Shown here: positions 1 through 8,971 of the stretch, piece by piece
How positions within the stretch are numbered: position 1 is the stretch's first letter
How the letters are laid out: each line of letters starts with the position of its first letter
From: an archaeon
Lineage (GTDB): Archaea; Nanobdellota; Nanobdellia; Woesearchaeales; GW2011-AR9
Direction: 5' to 3'
DNA: 64,000 bases
Assembly (NCBI GenBank): GCA_018697095.1
Contig: JABHSG010000003.1
Span: 509,378 to 573,377, forward strand
Position numbers and translations under genes: made by a program
Notes under the pieces: generated by a model
What the model saw: the letters and a program-made list of their open reading frames with translations, nothing else
Database searches by the model: none
Told to the model about the DNA's origin: nothing

Positions 1-1359
1 TACGATCAAGCAGATGATCATAAAGCAAAACTAATTGCAAAACTTGGGATCAATGAAGAAGTAGTAAGGCTTATCTCCAAAACAAAAAACGAGCCAGAGT
101 GGATGCTCAATTTAAGGCTTAAAGCATTCAAATTATTTCAAAAAACTCCTCTACCATCTTGGGGCCCAGACTTAAACAAACTAGATCTAAACAAAATCAC
201 TTATTTTGTAGATCCTAATGCTAAAGAATCAAACTCTTGGGATGATGTTCCAAAAGAAATCAAAGACACTTTTGATAAATTAGGAATTCCAGAAGCAGAA
301 AAAAAATCACTTGCAGGAGTTGGAGCACAATATGATAGTGGTATGGTTTACCACAATATCAAAGAGTCGCTAAAAAAGCAAGGCGTTATTTTTGAAAACA
401 TGGATGTAGCAATAAAAAAATATCCAGAACTTGTAAAAAAATATTTTATGACTTCTTGTATTCCAATTACTGACCATAAATTTATCATGCTGCACGCAGC
501 AGTTTGGAGTGGTGGAACTTTTATTTACGTTCCAAAAAACATAACTGTCGACCTTCCACTGCAAGCTTATTTTCGTATGAATCAGCAAAGTGGTGGGCAA
601 TTCGAACACACATTAATTATTCTTGAAGAAGCAGCTCAGCTGCATTACATTGAAGGCTGCTCATCTCCACGTTACCAAAAATCCAGCCTCCACGCTGGTT
701 GCGTTGAAATCCATGTAAAAGATAATGCAAATATGAGATACACTAGTATTGAGAATTGGTCACGTAACGTTTACAATCTTAACACCAAACGTGCAATTGT
801 ACATAAAAATGCCAAAATGGTTTGGGTGAACGGCAACATGGGCAGTGCAAAAACAATGCTTTACCCTTGTTCAATTCTTCTTGGAGAAAACGCTTATGCT
901 GAAAATCTTGGTGTTGCTTTTGCAGGATCAAACCAAGATCAAGACACTGGTAGTAAAGTAATACATGCAGCCTCAAATACTAAGTCATTAATCCGAGCTA
1001 AGTCCATTAGTAAAGATGGTGGGGTCAGTTCCTATCGTGGTCTTGTGAAAGTACTACCAAAAGCTAAAAATTGTAAAAGCCAAGTTGAGTGCGACGCATT
1101 ACTTCTTGACAAAGATTCAGTTTCCAAAACATACCCGTATATGAGTATTAAAAACTCAACTACTCAAATTGGTCACGAAGCTAGTGTGAGTAAAATAAAT
1201 GATGAGCAATTATTTTATCTTAAAAGCCGTGGCCTTAGTACAGAGCAAGCCACAAAACTAATTGTTTCAGGTTTCATTTCTGATATTGTCAAAGCACTCC
1301 CACTAGAATACGCAGTGGAACTCAATAAACTAATCGAACTAGAAGTGGAGGGTATGTAG
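1..1359 (+). CDS. sufB: Fe-S cluster assembly scaffold SufB (5' partial)
   Basis: SufB is the central subunit of the SufBCD scaffold on which iron-sulfur clusters are built in the cytosol. The frame is open from base 1, and the residues before the first ATG (position 103) read like the conserved SufB N-terminal region ending in KNEPEWML, so the gene begins upstream of the window and the ATG at 103 is internal. The C-terminal core carries IGHEASVSKI and DEQLFYLKSRG, typical of SufB/SufD. The stretch LLLDKDSVSKTYPY has no cysteine where E. coli SufB has its proposed cluster-assembly Cys; this is common in the Gram-positive and archaeal type. The stop is followed at once by the sufD GTG, so the genes are co-transcribed. 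Confidence 0.95.
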   Translation, partial: YDQADDHKAKLIAKLGINEEVVRLISKTKNEPEWMLNLRLKAFKLFQKTPLPSWGPDLNKLDLNKITYFVDPNAKESNSWDDVPKEIKDTFDKLGIPEAEKKSLAGVGAQYDSGMVYHNIKESLKKQGVIFENMDVAIKKYPELVKKYFMTSCIPITDHKFIMLHAAVWSGGTFIYVPKNITVDLPLQAYFRMNQQSGGQFEHTLIILEEAAQLHYIEGCSSPRYQKSSLHAGCVEIHVKDNANMRYTSIENWSRNVYNLNTKRAIVHKNAKMVWVNGNMGSAKTMLYPCSILLGENAYAENLGVAFAGSNQDQDTGSKVIHAASNTKSLIRAKSISKDGGVSSYRGLVKVLPKAKNCKSQVECDALLLDKDSVSKTYPYMSIKNSTTQIGHEASVSKINDEQLFYLKSRGLSTEQATKLIVSGFISDIVKALPLEYAVELNKLIELEVEGM

Positions 1360-2499
1360 GTGGCAACAACATCTTCTCTTCCTAATTTCAAATACGGTCC
1401 AGGTTTAGGTTCCAATACTAAAAACCTAAATCTAGATTTAGAACTGCAAACTCTTAGGGATACAAAACAAGAGGTAGCTAAAGTATCAAACACTAAAATT
1501 GAAACAAAAGAGTCTTTTGAAGATATTGTTGACTTTAGTAAAGATGCAGTTTTAGCTTCACATGAACTTGTAGCTCACAAAATAAACCTTCTTGTCCCTA
1601 AAAACCAAGACCAAAAAGAAACTTTAGAACGAAGTGATAAACTTCACACAAGTGAAGGTTTAGAGGATTCAAAAAGTTCTCAAAAAGGTTTAGACACTGG
1701 CACAGTTTCAAAAACAATAGTATTAGAAATAAATTCAAGTCAAAGTCATGTCGCTAGCACAATCACTGTTGTTGCAGAGGAAAATAGTAGTTCAACCATT
1801 TTTGTTGAAAGCAAATGCAAAAATCCTATCCTTCAATCAACAGTAATTCAAGTCATCGCAAAACCAAACTCAACACTAAATATCACTACAAAGAACTTAA
1901 ACTCAGCAAAGATAAATCTCATCTACACTAAAACTCAAATTCAAAAAGGAGCATCTATTACAATCACTGACGATTTAACAATTACAAATAACAAGAACAA
2001 GGATTCATTTACTTCTCTTCGAGTAGATCAAAACAACATAAGCCAAAATGCAACTGCCAAAACTTTCACATCTTTCATTCAAAACCAAACTCAGCAATTT
2101 GATCTTAAAACAAACATTCATCATTTGGCAAACAATACCTCAGGGAAAATGTTAGCACGTGGTGTGCTTCAAGATAATAGTAAAGTGAGTTTCCAAGGGA
2201 AAATTCATGTCCCGAAAAATACCATCGATACTACCTCGCATCAAAATTTCAAAGTACTTACTCTTGGAGATAAAACGTCTTGCGATGCTGTGCCAGTTTT
2301 AGATATTCATAATGATGATGTTTCAGTGTCTCATGGAGTGGCCCTTGGCAGAATAGATGAAGAGCAACTTTTCTATTTGCAAAGTAAAGGTATCTCAAAA
2401 GAAAAAGCAATCCAAATTATTTCGCAAGGATTCTTAAATCAAGCTTTAATCAATATGCCTAAAAGTAATCAAAATCAACAAGGAGATGATTTGCAATGA
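1360..2499 (+). CDS. sufD: Fe-S cluster assembly protein SufD
   Basis: SufD is the paralogue of SufB that completes the SufBC2D scaffold and is needed for iron entry. The 379-residue product is divergent in its N-terminal half, which is Ser/Lys/Asn-rich, but ends with the family signature VSHGVALGRIDEEQLFYL followed by a helix ending in SQGF. The start is GTG placed directly after the sufB stop, with GGAGG-like bases inside the sufB end as ribosome-binding site. Its stop TGA overlaps the sufS ATG (ATGA), so translation is probably coupled. A second SufB-like scaffold subunit is the only serious alternative name. Confidence 0.88.
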   Translation: MATTSSLPNFKYGPGLGSNTKNLNLDLELQTLRDTKQEVAKVSNTKIETKESFEDIVDFSKDAVLASHELVAHKINLLVPKNQDQKETLERSDKLHTSEGLEDSKSSQKGLDTGTVSKTIVLEINSSQSHVASTITVVAEENSSSTIFVESKCKNPILQSTVIQVIAKPNSTLNITTKNLNSAKINLIYTKTQIQKGASITITDDLTITNNKNKDSFTSLRVDQNNISQNATAKTFTSFIQNQTQQFDLKTNIHHLANNTSGKMLARGVLQDNSKVSFQGKIHVPKNTIDTTSHQNFKVLTLGDKTSCDAVPVLDIHNDDVSVSHGVALGRIDEEQLFYLQSKGISKEKAIQIISQGFLNQALINMPKSNQNQQGDDLQ

Positions 2500-3758
2500 A
2501 CCCAGAATTAATCAAAAAAGATTTTCCAATCTTAAATCAACAAATAAACCAAAAAGATCTAGTTTACTTAGATAATGGAGCAACTAGTCAAAAACCATCG
2601 CAAGTGATCAAGGCAATCACTCATTTTTATGAAACAAGCAATGCAAATGTGCATAGGTCAATTCATACTTTAGCAACCAGAGCAACTATTGGTTACGAAA
2701 AAGCCCATGAAACTGTGGCGAATCTCATCAATGCAAAATCTCATGAGGTTATCTTTACACGTGGAACAACTGACGGCCTGAACAAAATAGCCAGGTCTTT
2801 AAAAAATTCAACAATCAATAATGCACCTGTCTTTCAAGATGGCGACGAAATAGTTCTTACAGAAATGGAGCACCACGCAAACATTGTCCCATGGCAACAA
2901 GTCAAAAAAGATCTAAAAAAGCAAAACATCAATATTACTCTCAAATGGATCCCTTTAACAGATAACTACGAATTAGACCTAAGTAACCTAAATCAAATAA
3001 TTACCAAAAAAACAAAAGTTCTTTCTCTCACTCATATCAGTAATGTTCTTGGTACAATCAATCCAGTAAAACAAATTATCAAACAAGCAAAAAACATAAA
3101 CCCAAATATCATAACTATTATTGATGCTGCTCAATCAGTTCCACATATGCCAGTGGACGTAAAAGACTTAGGCTGCGAAGTCTTAGTTTTCTCAAGCCAC
3201 AAAATGCTTGGCCCAACAGGTATTGGCGCCTTGTATGGTAAAGAATCTCTTCTAAAAGAAATTGAGCCATTCAACTACGGTGGAGATATGATTATGGATG
3301 TCTCAAAAGAATCAGCGAACTGGAACGAACTACCTTTCAAATTTGAAGCAGGCACACCTAGTTTAGCGCAGGCAGCAGGATTTAAATCAGCAATTGATTA
3401 TCTAACTACTATTGGTATGCAAAAAATTAAAGAGCATTCAGATGAACTTACCTCATACATGCTTGAAAAACTAAGCGCAATCAAGGGCCTAAAAATCATC
3501 GGTCCAAACACAGCAAAAAACAGGGCACCAGTAGTTTCATTTACAATAAATTCTATTCATAATCACGACATCAATGAAATTTTAAATAGCGAAGGTATTG
3601 CAATTCGTGTTGGAAACCACTGCGCTATGCCACTTATGCAATCATTAAGTATCTCAAATGGAACTCTTAGAGCTTCAGCATATATCTACAATACAAAAAA
3701 AGATGTTGACAAATTAACAACTACTCTCAATAAAGCAATTAAAATATTTTCAAAATAA
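2496..3758 (+). CDS. sufS: Cysteine desulfurase SufS
   Basis: This PLP enzyme takes sulfur from L-cysteine as a persulfide and releases alanine; it feeds the SufBCD scaffold. The 420 residues match the class-V aminotransferase SufS/CsdA group. HMLGP-type context SSHKMLGPTG places the PLP lysine at about residue 236, and RVGNHCAMP places the catalytic Cys at about 376. N-terminal YLDNGATSQKP is also characteristic. The ATG overlaps the sufD stop. No SufE or SufU sulfur acceptor is encoded in the visible part of the operon; one could lie upstream of the window, or sulfur may pass directly to SufB. Confidence 0.96.
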   Translation: MNPELIKKDFPILNQQINQKDLVYLDNGATSQKPSQVIKAITHFYETSNANVHRSIHTLATRATIGYEKAHETVANLINAKSHEVIFTRGTTDGLNKIARSLKNSTINNAPVFQDGDEIVLTEMEHHANIVPWQQVKKDLKKQNINITLKWIPLTDNYELDLSNLNQIITKKTKVLSLTHISNVLGTINPVKQIIKQAKNINPNIITIIDAAQSVPHMPVDVKDLGCEVLVFSSHKMLGPTGIGALYGKESLLKEIEPFNYGGDMIMDVSKESANWNELPFKFEAGTPSLAQAAGFKSAIDYLTTIGMQKIKEHSDELTSYMLEKLSAIKGLKIIGPNTAKNRAPVVSFTINSIHNHDINEILNSEGIAIRVGNHCAMPLMQSLSISNGTLRASAYIYNTKKDVDKLTTTLNKAIKIFSK

Positions 3759-3778
3759 ATCAAAGAAGGAAAATCAAA

Positions 3779-4579
3779 ATGACAAAACAAACACTAATCA
3801 TCAAAGACCTACATGTTGAAGTAGAAGGCAAAGAAATTTTGCACGGAATCAATCTCGAATTTGAATCAGGAAAAGTTCATGCAATCATGGGGCCAAACGG
3901 TTCAGGAAAATCTACACTCGCTAATACTATCATGGGTCATCCTAATTATAAAGTTACTAAAGGAAAAATCTTATTAACTAAAAATAAAAAAACCAGTGAC
4001 ATCACTTTTTGGTCAGCAGATAAACGTGCTAATGCAGGAGTTTTTCTTAGTTTCCAATATCCAAGTGAAGTTCCTGGAGTTAATATTAATTCATTTTTAA
4101 GAACTGCAGTGAACGCGCAAAGAGAAAACAATAAACTTAAACCATACACTATTCCTGAATTTTTCAAACTTCTAAAAGAAAAAATGAAACTTCTTGGCCT
4201 TGATGCAAGTTTTCGTAAAAGGTCATTAAACGAAGGATTTTCAGGTGGAGAAAAAAAACGCAGCGAAATGCTCCAACTACTCTTGCTCAAACCAACATTT
4301 GCTATCCTTGACGAAACCGATAGTGGTCTTGACGTTGATGGTATTAAGGCAGTTGCAGATGCAATTCATACAGCAAGGAAACAAGATGCGACTGAATCAA
4401 AAAGCAAAACAAGTGGTATGGGTATAGTTCTGATAACTCATTATGAAAGATTCATTAAAGAATTAATGCCAGACAAAGTAAGCATTCTTTGCGGCGGTAA
4501 AATTATCACTCAAGGGAGCACAGAACTTGCAAAGAAGATTCATGAGAAAGGTTTTGATCAGTTCATCAAAGGTAAATAA
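3779..4579 (+). CDS. sufC: Fe-S assembly ATPase SufC
   Basis: SufC is the ABC-type ATPase of the SufBC2D complex; ATP binding drives the conformational change that opens the scaffold for cluster assembly. It is not a transporter. The 266-residue protein has Walker A GPNGSGKST at 38-46, the ABC signature FSGGEKKR near 155, Walker B FAILDETDSGLD near 175 and the H-loop in LITHYER. The DETDSGLD form of Walker B is typical of SufC. A Shine-Dalgarno AAGGA lies about ten bases before the ATG, and sufS ends only 20 bases upstream. Confidence 0.97.
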   Translation: MTKQTLIIKDLHVEVEGKEILHGINLEFESGKVHAIMGPNGSGKSTLANTIMGHPNYKVTKGKILLTKNKKTSDITFWSADKRANAGVFLSFQYPSEVPGVNINSFLRTAVNAQRENNKLKPYTIPEFFKLLKEKMKLLGLDASFRKRSLNEGFSGGEKKRSEMLQLLLLKPTFAILDETDSGLDVDGIKAVADAIHTARKQDATESKSKTSGMGIVLITHYERFIKELMPDKVSILCGGKIITQGSTELAKKIHEKGFDQFIKGK

Positions 4580-4591
4580 AACAACGACAAA

Positions 4592-4972
4592 ATGGTATTA
4601 ACAAAAGCTTTGGAACGTAGTGAACAAAGGTCTACTAAGCCAAAGGGGCTTAGCAGAAAAGAAGTAATTGCAGTATGTAAAAAGGTAGAAGACCCTGAAC
4701 TATTTTTGGACATTTACACTCTTGGTCTTATTTATGAAATCACTATTAATGATTCGCCAAAAATAATTGAAGGAACTAAAGAACTAGGGCCGCAAATTCA
4801 CATCCTTATGACTTTCACAACACCGATGTGCCCATACGGCCCACAAATGGTTCAAGAACTTGAGACTCAGTTAGAACTTGCTGGTGCAGACATTGAAAAA
4901 ACAAGCATCGAAATCACTTTTGATCCACCGTGGAAACCAAGCGAAGACTTAAGGGACATGATGGGAATATAA
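4592..4972 (+). CDS. sufT: MIP18/SufT-like Fe-S maturation factor
   Basis: The 126-residue protein is a MIP18 (DUF59) family member, the group containing SufT and the eukaryotic CIA factor, which help to insert clusters into target proteins. Visible family features are VEDPELFLDIYTLGLIYEI near residues 32-50, the conserved Cys at about 80 in TTPMCPYGPQ, and the C-terminal FDPPWKPSED. It lies 12 bases after sufC and is the last gene of the operon. A short Lys/Arg-rich N-terminal extension precedes the domain. The family is clear; the exact client role is inferred from the operon. Confidence 0.88.
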   Translation: MVLTKALERSEQRSTKPKGLSRKEVIAVCKKVEDPELFLDIYTLGLIYEITINDSPKIIEGTKELGPQIHILMTFTTPMCPYGPQMVQELETQLELAGADIEKTSIEITFDPPWKPSEDLRDMMGI

Positions 4973-4985
4973 TAAGGAAAGAAAG

Positions 4986-5303
4986 TTACTTTTTTCCTTG
5001 GCCTTCTAATTCTGCTTGCACAATACGCAGCTCAAGGCCTTTAGGTCCGGAATCCAAATGAAGTTTTTGAACATGGACGTATCTTCGCTCAAAATCACCA
5101 CATATCTCTTCTCTACTAGGGCCATATCCATTCTCTATTAATTCTATATAATTATTGGATAACAATGCACGCCCAATTGCTTCTTCATGGGATCTCGCAA
5201 TGACAACTGTTCCATGCAACCCATCAGATCCAGGTTCCAAACGAACCCCATCTTCACTAAAATGAACCAGATATGCAATTTCATTGTTGTTTTCAATACT
5301 CAT
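4986..5303 (-). CDS. Conserved-looking hypothetical protein (105 aa)
   Basis: I do not recognise this protein. It is a soluble, mildly acidic 105-residue product with no signal peptide or membrane segment. A Shine-Dalgarno GAGGAG precedes the ATG on the minus strand, and a TATA-like AGTATAAAC sits about 45 bases upstream, so it has its own promoter and a short leader. It is convergent with the suf operon (13-base gap) and divergent from the TrmB-family regulator at 5431, sharing the regulatory gap with its GC-rich palindrome. That arrangement makes it a possible TrmB target. Confidence 0.6.
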   Translation of the reverse strand: MSIENNNEIAYLVHFSEDGVRLEPGSDGLHGTVVIARSHEEAIGRALLSNNYIELIENGYGPSREEICGDFERRYVHVQKLHLDSGPKGLELRIVQAELEGQGKK

Positions 5304-5369
5304 ATCTTCTCCTCAATAAATTCATGTCTTACACAAAGGAAAAAGAGTTTATACTTTAATTTTAGCGCC

Positions 5370-5383
5370 CCCTAAGTAGGGGT
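5370..5383. promoter_or_regulatory. GC-rich operator-like palindrome between divergent TATA boxes
   Basis: CCCCTA-AG-TAGGGG is an inverted repeat with six-base arms in an otherwise very AT-rich gap. It lies between a minus-strand TATA-like box (about 5347-5357, for the 105-aa gene) and a plus-strand one, ATTTAAATA (5395-5403, for the TrmB gene). The position directly upstream of both boxes suits a transcription-factor site. The TrmB-like neighbour is the natural candidate to bind it; that is inference. Confidence 0.55.
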
Positions 5384-5430
5384 TTACAAAAAGATTTAAA
5401 TAAACACAAGACAATAAAAAAAGATAGAAA

Positions 5431-6192
5431 ATGGTTGCAAGCAAACTTAAGGAGTTGGGGTTAACAAAAGGAGAAATTAAGGTATATTTAGCCTTGCTTA
5501 AAATTGGTATTTCAACAAAAGGTCCAATTGCATCTAAAGCTAAAGTGTCAGAATCAAAAGTCTACGAAATATTGGATCGTCTTACAGCAAAAGGTCTTGT
5601 TTCAAATGCTATGAAAAAAAAAGGAGCAAGACAAGTTAAGCAATTTAAAGCAGCTAATCCTATTTTGCTAAAAGATTTTCTAAACAAAAAGAAACGTGCA
5701 ATAGAGAAAGAAGAAAAAATAGTAGATTCCATTCTTCCAATGCTTCAAGCTCAATTAACAGCGCAAGATTGCGAGTATAGTGCTGTAATCTATGAAGGAT
5801 TCAAAGGGATTAGAACAAACAACAAAGAAGTTCTTGAAATGATTGGCAAGGACGATGAGTGGATGGCAATGGGTGTTAGTTCAAGCAAGGCAAAACAATA
5901 CAATGCATTTTGGGTACAGTGGTTAAAACAGCGTGCAAAAAGAGGTGGGCCAGCTCGTATTTTGTTTGTTGACAAAGCAACGAAGTATTACCAAGACTTA
6001 AGCAAGATTAAAAACACACAAGTTGGATACTTAAAATCAGTTGCACCTTCAGCTGTGGTAATGACAAAGAATCGAGTGATGATTCTAACTTATGGGGATA
6101 CTCCTGCTTGTTTAGCTATTACTAATAAACAAGTCTATGAGTCTTTCAAAGGATTTTTTGAAAGTTTATGGAGCTTAGCAAAAAAAAATTAA
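5431..6192 (+). CDS. TrmB-family transcriptional regulator
   Basis: The N-terminal winged helix spans about residues 5-75 and has the TrmB pattern GLTKGEIKVYLALLKIG followed by the recognition-helix region VSESKVYEILDRL. A charged linker helix, likely coiled coil, leads to a C-terminal effector-like domain of about 150 residues beginning AVIYEGFKGIR. At 253 residues it is shorter than sugar-binding TrmB proteins such as those of Thermococcus, so its ligand cannot be inferred. TATA-like ATTTAAATA lies about 30 bases before the ATG. It is divergent from the 105-aa gene with a palindrome between them, suggesting autoregulation. A second family member is at 61447. Confidence 0.88.
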   Translation: MVASKLKELGLTKGEIKVYLALLKIGISTKGPIASKAKVSESKVYEILDRLTAKGLVSNAMKKKGARQVKQFKAANPILLKDFLNKKKRAIEKEEKIVDSILPMLQAQLTAQDCEYSAVIYEGFKGIRTNNKEVLEMIGKDDEWMAMGVSSSKAKQYNAFWVQWLKQRAKRGGPARILFVDKATKYYQDLSKIKNTQVGYLKSVAPSAVVMTKNRVMILTYGDTPACLAITNKQVYESFKGFFESLWSLAKKN

Positions 6193-6348
6193 TAGACACC
6201 TACTTCTTTTGCCAGTAAAGAGTGCGTATTTTAATAAAGAAAAATCAATTCACTAAAAAAATTCAAAACAGAGTTTTTAATTACATCTTAGGTAACAATT
6301 CAAATTCTTCCAGAACTATTATAAAACACCCCTTGTACTAACATAGCA

Positions 6349-6999
6349 ATGACACAAGTAATTCCAAATAATCAAGAAACACAGAGCCAAAAAGCGATCA
6401 CTAAACAAACTCTTATTGGAGATATCGTAGACCAGTATCCTCATTTAGTACCAACTCTATTGTCTTTTGGTGTCCACTGCGTTGGCTGCCACGTAAGTCC
6501 ATTTGAGCCATTAGGTGAAGGACTAGCAGGTCACGGCATGGATGAAGCTAAGATCCAAGATTGTCTAGAAAAACTAAACAAAGCGCATCAAGAACACTTA
6601 GGGTCTCAGGGTGCAAAAAAAACACAAAATCAAGATATTCAAAATTCAATTTCCAAAGAAGAAAGTACAAAAGAACTCACTCTAACACTTACTCAAAAGG
6701 CTGTTGATAAGATTAAAGAATTAACAAAAGAGCATAAAAAAAACGCACTAATGATTGCAGTTAAGCCTGGCGGATGTTCTGGCTATGAATATGTTCTTGA
6801 ACTAGTAGAAGATAAAGACAAACAAGAAAACCAGCACATAATCTCTCAAGATGATGTTAAAGTTTTCATAGACAAAGAATCTCTAAAAATTATGAATGGC
6901 TCTCAAATAGATTATCAAAACACACTTCAAGATGCTGGTTTCAAAATCAATAATCCTAGTGCCAAGAACACTTGCGGCTGTGGTAACTCTTTTTCATAA
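6349..6999 (+). CDS. DUF1858-IscA/SufA fusion protein
   Basis: Two domains are fused in 216 residues. The N-terminal part (about 20-82) matches DUF1858: YPHLVPTLLSFGVHCVGC with cysteines at about 44 and 47, followed by GHGMDEAKIQDCLEKLN. A charged linker leads to an A-type carrier (IscA/SufA/HesB) domain from about 104, with its three conserved cysteines at about 143 (GGCSG), 209 and 211 (CGCG). A-type carriers hold and deliver Fe-S clusters; the role of DUF1858 is not settled. TATA-like TTATAAAAC about 28 bases upstream indicates a separate, leaderless transcript. The nearby suf operon supports an Fe-S role. Confidence 0.87.
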   Translation: MTQVIPNNQETQSQKAITKQTLIGDIVDQYPHLVPTLLSFGVHCVGCHVSPFEPLGEGLAGHGMDEAKIQDCLEKLNKAHQEHLGSQGAKKTQNQDIQNSISKEESTKELTLTLTQKAVDKIKELTKEHKKNALMIAVKPGGCSGYEYVLELVEDKDKQENQHIISQDDVKVFIDKESLKIMNGSQIDYQNTLQDAGFKINNPSAKNTCGCGNSFS

Positions 7000-7075
7000 G
7001 TTATTCTTTTTTTCCCACTAAATTTTTCTCAAAATAGTAATCTTTTTATATTTCTAGTATAGTCTTATATCTTTG

Positions 7076-7684
7076 ATGGATCACCCAGATGCAACAAGCG
7101 CTACATCAACTTCTCATGCACCAAATTCATCCATCTCAACAACTGTAACTACTACCTTGCAAAGTAAAATTCACGGCCCTTTGTACTTTGAAAGGTCAAT
7201 GGCTGCTGCAATTGCAACTAATCGATACACTTTTATTTTTATTGAAACAACAATCGCTGGTCTAGGTCCAGTACTAGCAGATCGCTTGGTTGGAAATTAT
7301 AGATTTGCACCTTTTGGAGATGGAGTAACTGGTCCGAGAATAGCAAGAGGTCAAGTCTCTGGCCTTCATCACTTAGTTCAATTTTATGATAAAACAACAA
7401 CTGCAAGAGAAAAAATCCCTACTGCACGGATCTATTTAAGAAAGCCACATGGCCAGGCAGGAAAATTAATCTTAGGGGCACATAGGTGTTCTCCGAAAGG
7501 TAATGGTAACTTGAAAGGTGCAAATCTACTTGACTTAGTTTATGTCCCAGGGGGAGAATTATTTGAAGCAGTTCTATCATTAACTACTGTCCCTTCAGAT
7601 CTGCAAGCAATTTACTGCGCTAGCGCAAAATCTAGAACTTTGGCTAATTGGGTTCCAAGATATAAAGGGCCAATGCCTACGTAA
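7076..7684 (+). CDS. Hypothetical protein (203 aa)
   Basis: Unrecognised. The first 40 residues are rich in Ser/Thr and look disordered; the rest is a mixed globular sequence with no membrane segment, and contains GNYRFAPFGDGVTGPRIARG. I chose the ATG at 7076 over the TTG just before it because a TATA-like TTTTTATATTT lies 26-34 bases upstream, the leaderless spacing seen throughout the window. It sits alone between the IscA-like fusion gene and the ygfZ-like gene, with own promoters on both sides. Confidence 0.55.
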   Translation: MDHPDATSATSTSHAPNSSISTTVTTTLQSKIHGPLYFERSMAAAIATNRYTFIFIETTIAGLGPVLADRLVGNYRFAPFGDGVTGPRIARGQVSGLHHLVQFYDKTTTAREKIPTARIYLRKPHGQAGKLILGAHRCSPKGNGNLKGANLLDLVYVPGGELFEAVLSLTTVPSDLQAIYCASAKSRTLANWVPRYKGPMPT

Positions 7685-7743
7685 TTAATGATATAATCTT
7701 AATTACCATAACTCTTATATTCTCATGCCATACCAGTGTCTTT

Positions 7744-8895
7744 ATGATTAAAGATCCTAGTGCCAGCACTACAAAAGAAGCTAATAAACAGATACTACCT
7801 TTAGCTATGCCTTTTCCAAAGCAAGCAGGATATTTTGATTTTTCTATGACTGGAAAAATACTCCTGCAAGGGGAAAAAAGAATAGAATTACTCCAAGGCC
7901 TCACTACGAACAATCTCAACAATCTTCTTCCTGGCCAATCAATTCAAGCTTTCATCCTAGATAAATTTGGCAAAATTCAATCTCCACTTACAATTTTACA
8001 ATTCAAAAAAGATACTTTACTACTACTTCCATTTTTGCAAACAGACAAAATCTCTGGCCAGTTAACAACTGCAGCAAAACTTCTAGATTGCGAGATTCAA
8101 AATATGACTTTTGAATTTGCACTACTAAGCGTTATGGGGAAAAATGCAAATGAGCTACTCGAAAAAACCTTTGGTGAAATTGAGCCACATTCCTTTACCC
8201 TTCATTCACTGCATTCCATAGTCTTTCAACATAAAGGTGGGGTGGATAAAGCAAAAGAGCAATCAACTATTCCTTCGTTCAATGACACAAAAAAAACACC
8301 TCTACCTGGGTTCACTAAAATTAAAGGTGAAGTTGATTTTGCAATAATCAAAAGTCAAAGAACCACTATTCAAAATTATGACTTATTAATTCCTAAAGAT
8401 GGTCTTGAAAAAGTTATGACTAAATTAAAACAAACAAGTATCACAAAACAAAATCCAGAACTTTTTGAATTGCAAAGAATCAAAGATGGTTTTTTGCAGT
8501 GGAGTACAGATTACAATGAATCAAATAATCCAATTGAATTAAGCGAATATGCAAACAAATTTCTCAGTGAAACAAAAGGCTGTTATCTTGGCCAGGAAAT
8601 AATTGCTAGGTTAAAACATCGAGCAGATTCTAAAACTGCTAAAAAAATAGTTCAATTAACAGCTAAAAATCAACTTTCTAAATCTAGCACAATTAAAGTA
8701 GATGACTTGATTTTTTACAATTATCAGGGAGAAACAAAACAAATTGGGAAAATTACAAGTGCGGCTCATGGTAACGGTACTCAAATTACTTTTGCAATAG
8801 CTTATCTTAAAAAGCCATATTATGATGAATTAGTTAGTAAAGAGGTCCTTGTGGGCGATGCTCGCATCAGAGCCACTGTTCAAATTTCAAGTTAG
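7744..8895 (+). CDS. ygfZ: YgfZ/GcvT-family folate-binding Fe-S maturation protein
   Basis: The 383-residue protein carries the YgfZ signature KGCYLGQE with its conserved Cys at about 280, within a GcvT-like fold (N-terminal LQGLTTNN, typical of the family). YgfZ proteins assist assembly or repair of certain Fe-S enzymes in a folate-dependent way in bacteria and mitochondria. Location 1.4 kb after the DUF1858-IscA gene and near suf fits that function. TATA-like TCTTATATT about 28 bases upstream suggests a leaderless transcript from the ATG at 7744. An insertion around residues 165-190 (Lys/Ser-rich) separates two parts of the domain. Confidence 0.85.
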   Translation: MIKDPSASTTKEANKQILPLAMPFPKQAGYFDFSMTGKILLQGEKRIELLQGLTTNNLNNLLPGQSIQAFILDKFGKIQSPLTILQFKKDTLLLLPFLQTDKISGQLTTAAKLLDCEIQNMTFEFALLSVMGKNANELLEKTFGEIEPHSFTLHSLHSIVFQHKGGVDKAKEQSTIPSFNDTKKTPLPGFTKIKGEVDFAIIKSQRTTIQNYDLLIPKDGLEKVMTKLKQTSITKQNPELFELQRIKDGFLQWSTDYNESNNPIELSEYANKFLSETKGCYLGQEIIARLKHRADSKTAKKIVQLTAKNQLSKSSTIKVDDLIFYNYQGETKQIGKITSAAHGNGTQITFAIAYLKKPYYDELVSKEVLVGDARIRATVQISS

Positions 8896-8971
8896 TGTCT
8901 TATTTTCTAAAAAATCACCCTTCTTATTTAAAATCACAATTCTTAAATACAAAATCTGTTAGATTAAAGTT

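Noticed and set aside
103..1359. Complete SufB starting at the ATG at 103
   Set aside because: The frame is open to the window edge and upstream residues match the SufB N-terminal region, so the gene is truncated by the window.
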